A stretch of DNA of 64,000 nt, taken from positions 930,001 through 994,000 of the forward strand of contig NZ_JAPEMI010000002.1 in NCBI RefSeq assembly GCF_026342835.1, in the 5' to 3' direction. How positions within the stretch are numbered: the first letter of the stretch is position 1; every line of letters starts with the position of its first letter. The notes under the pieces were generated by a model. It saw only the letters and a list, made by a program, of their open reading frames with translations. It made no database searches and was not told the origin of the DNA. A program made the position numbers and the translations under genes. Positions 63,384 to 64,000 of this stretch are shown piece after piece. This DNA is from Streptomyces sp. NBC_00154. Lineage in GTDB: Bacteria > Actinomycetota > Actinomycetes > Streptomycetales > Streptomycetaceae.

Positions 63384-64000
63384 ATGACCAGTACGCCACT
63401 CGAAACCCTGACTGCCGCGATGGGGCCGGTCCCGGCCGGAGTCGAAATGCCCTTGCCGCCGGCGTTCGACTCAGTGGAGGAAGAGCGCCGGTACCGCAAG
63501 GCTCAACTGGCCGCAGGGTTCAGGCTGTTCGGTGCCTTCGGCTTCTCGGAGGGTGTCGCCGGCCACATCACCGTGCGCGACCCGGAGAACCCTCAGTGGT
63601 TCTGGGTCAACCCCTTCGGGATGAGCTTCAACCAGATCAAGGCCTCCGACCTCATTCTGGTCGACCACGAGGGCAACGTCATCGAGGGCAAACGGCCGGT
63701 CAACCGAGCCGCGTTCGTCATCCACTCGCAGGTCCACAAAGCCCGCCCCGACGCCCTGGCCGCAGCCCACTCCCACTCGCTGCACGGCAAGGCCTTCGCG
63801 AGCCTGGGCATCCCGCTGGACCCGATCACTCAGGACGCCTGCGCCTTCTTCGAGGACCATGGCCTTTACAGCGATTTCCGCGGTGTGGTGAGCGAGGTCG
63901 AGGAGGGCAGGCGGATCGGCGAGGCTCTCGGCCCGAACAAGGCCGTCATCCTGCAGAACCACGGCTTGCTGACCGTCGGCGAGTCGGTGGCGGAGGCGGT
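63384..64000 (+). CDS. Class II aldolase/adducin-family protein (partial, runs off the window)
   Basis: ATG 63384 follows GGAGGA. The visible 205 residues show the adducin-like fold: RKAQLAAGFRLFGAFGFSEG, then VAGHITVRDPENPQWFWVNP and FGMSF. The zinc-site His pair is in AAAHSHSLHGKAFAS and the distal His in AVILQNHGLLTVGESVAEA. Family members act as aldolases, epimerases or decarboxylase-like enzymes on small hydroxy acids. The substrate is unknown. The divergent TetR probably represses it. Confidence 0.88.
   Translation, partial: MTSTPLETLTAAMGPVPAGVEMPLPPAFDSVEEERRYRKAQLAAGFRLFGAFGFSEGVAGHITVRDPENPQWFWVNPFGMSFNQIKASDLILVDHEGNVIEGKRPVNRAAFVIHSQVHKARPDALAAAHSHSLHGKAFASLGIPLDPITQDACAFFEDHGLYSDFRGVVSEVEEGRRIGEALGPNKAVILQNHGLLTVGESVAEA

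Noticed and set aside
1..64000. CRISPR arrays, rRNA genes or complete tRNA genes
   Set aside because: No spaced direct repeats of CRISPR type, no rRNA sequence and no full cloverleaf were noticed. The only tRNA-like sequence is the half at 44463-44506.

Overview
The window is high-GC actinomycete DNA, almost certainly from a Streptomyces chromosome or large linear replicon. The signs are strong GC3 bias, frequent GTG starts, ATGA/GTGA stop-start overlaps, an mce transporter operon of the actinobacterial type, a GAF/SpoIIE phosphatase with an HATPase domain, a DUF317-like fragment and many actinobacterial IS families. The density of insertion sequences and broken genes suggests an accessory or arm region under weak selection. 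I cannot name the species.

Layout. Positions 1-5.5 kb hold decayed fragments (HxlR regulator, PaaI-like thioesterase, GAF/SpoIIE fragment) around a working-looking TetR / Old Yellow Enzyme / SDR set. At 5.7-9.3 kb there is a 2-oxoglutarate/Fe(II) oxygenase gene killed by an IS630 insertion and by a separate nonsense codon, followed by an NCS2 purine permease. A small graveyard (cupin, DUF317, MFS, CMD fragments) lies at 9.3-10.6 kb. From 23.9 back to 10.7 kb, all on the minus strand, come a lytic transglycosylase, a sigma factor with a membrane anchor and Pro-rich tail, and a complete mce lipid-importer operon: MceG ATPase, two YrbE permeases, MceA-F and two Mce-associated proteins. At 24-30 kb are scraps (integrase, MBL fold) plus a PAS/GAF/SpoIIE/HATPase phosphatase and a lone CBM48 protein.

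From 30 to 44 kb IS elements dominate: IS1182, a second identical IS630, an IS5 relic, two tandem IS701 elements, and an IS1380 carrying a nested IS4. They surround gadB and a frameshifted membrane protein. Four of these elements split one potassium-channel gene into three pieces. Removing them at their target duplications restores a 188-residue ORF exactly.

At 45-52 kb are a GAP-family membrane protein and a three-gene peroxidase group (catalase-like heme protein, DyP-type peroxidase, small companion), then fragments of a second GAP and a second DyP gene. From 52.1 to 60.4 kb a single IS3 element has been hit three times, by an IS21 with a passenger gene, an IS30, and a pair of IS110 elements. 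Its orfB is now in four pieces but reconstructs without a lesion. The right edge holds ISAzo13-like and IS701 relics, an intact IS630, a TetR regulator with a palindromic operator, and a divergent class II aldolase/adducin gene that runs off the end.

The clearest multi-gene functions are mce substrate import, heme-dependent peroxide chemistry, and the OYE/SDR reductase pair. The most unusual content is the order in which mobile elements landed, which can be read to the base from target-site duplications, and the IS21 passenger gene.
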